59,000 bases of DNA from Symbiodinium natans. Its lineage: Eukaryota; Sar; Dinophyceae; Suessiales; Symbiodiniaceae. Below are positions 58,951-59,000 of this stretch, piece after piece. The first letter of the stretch is position 1; every line of letters starts with the position of its first letter. The DNA is taken from NCBI GenBank assembly GCA_905221605.1, contig CAJNDS010002097.1:126001-185000 (forward strand), read 5' to 3'. The notes beneath the pieces were generated by a model. The model did not search any database, was not told the origin of the DNA, and saw only the letters and a program-made list of their open reading frames with translations. Both the position numbers and the translations under genes were made by a program.

Positions 58951-59000
58951 CTCCAGAGCATCCCTCAAAGCACAGGTACACTTAACAGTCTCTCAGTCTA

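Noticed and set aside
1-59000. rRNA, tRNA, CRISPR, bacterial operons, phage genes
   Set aside because: None seen. The short regular repeats are telomere-like tandem units with no spacers, and the coding style is eukaryotic.

Overview
This is eukaryotic nuclear DNA, most likely from a dinoflagellate-like protist (about 55% sure). No rRNA, tRNA or CRISPR array was seen, and there are no long ORFs that look like real proteins. The window is saturated with short runs of the plant-type telomere repeat TTTAGGG/CCCTAAA in both orientations. It also carries many copies of short (about 100-145 bp) inverted-repeat elements, long C/G homopolymers, TA, GA and CT microsatellites, and minisatellites. The clues for a dinoflagellate are the TTTAGGG repeat, an apparent excess of GC-AG introns, two head-to-tail genes on one strand, and one diverged match to the dinoflagellate spliced leader.

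The coding content is hidden in very short exons (about 11-84 nt, typically about 45 nt) on the MINUS strand, separated by introns of roughly 0.2-3.5 kb. I found them by translating the non-repetitive islands between telomere-like runs and asking whether adjacent islands join in one open phase at AG acceptors and GT or GC donors.

Gene 1 (about 57.7 kb down to a TGA at 30311-30313) reads as ankyrin repeats (57.7-42.5 kb), a linker (42.0-39.9 kb) and a DOT1-type SAM-dependent methyltransferase domain (38.9-30.3 kb). The methyltransferase part contains FVDLGSGCGK (motif I), GVEL, a VQGDLLEAD segment and a C-terminal MTWTG...WLYE strand. It is the strongest call in the window. The expected role is methylation of a histone (H3K79 type) or another protein, with the ankyrin repeats for docking. 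The 5' end lies to the right of, or at the edge of, the window.

Gene 2 (about 29.8 kb down to about 3.1 kb or lower, same strand) reads as a short Cys cluster (CCPVIVCSECE), a charged linker, a Pro/Ala/Asp-rich stretch, a long charged coiled coil (22.7-11.4 kb), an Ala/Pro/Glu-rich segment (7.1-5.0 kb) and short helices. About 28 successive exons join without a stop. I do not recognise the protein. Its first exon and its end are not fixed; one possible terminal exon is at 272-339.

Region by region: 0-8 kb, gene 2 3' exons in telomere-like DNA; 8.0-11.3 kb, an intron or intergenic block nearly free of telomere repeats, with a CT-rich tract and a 214-bp-spaced duplication; 11.4-28 kb, gene 2 core; 28.2-30.3 kb, a trinucleotide/hexanucleotide tract, a GA tract and an unassigned ORF between the genes; 30.3-57.7 kb, gene 1, with a roughly 2.3-kb GC-rich minisatellite (47.8-50.1 kb) inside one intron; 57.8-59 kb, elements upstream of the first exon I can see.

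Limits: exon edges were chosen by eye to satisfy reading phase and AG/GT/GC rules, so individual junctions can be wrong even where the exon is right. Transcript data would settle this.
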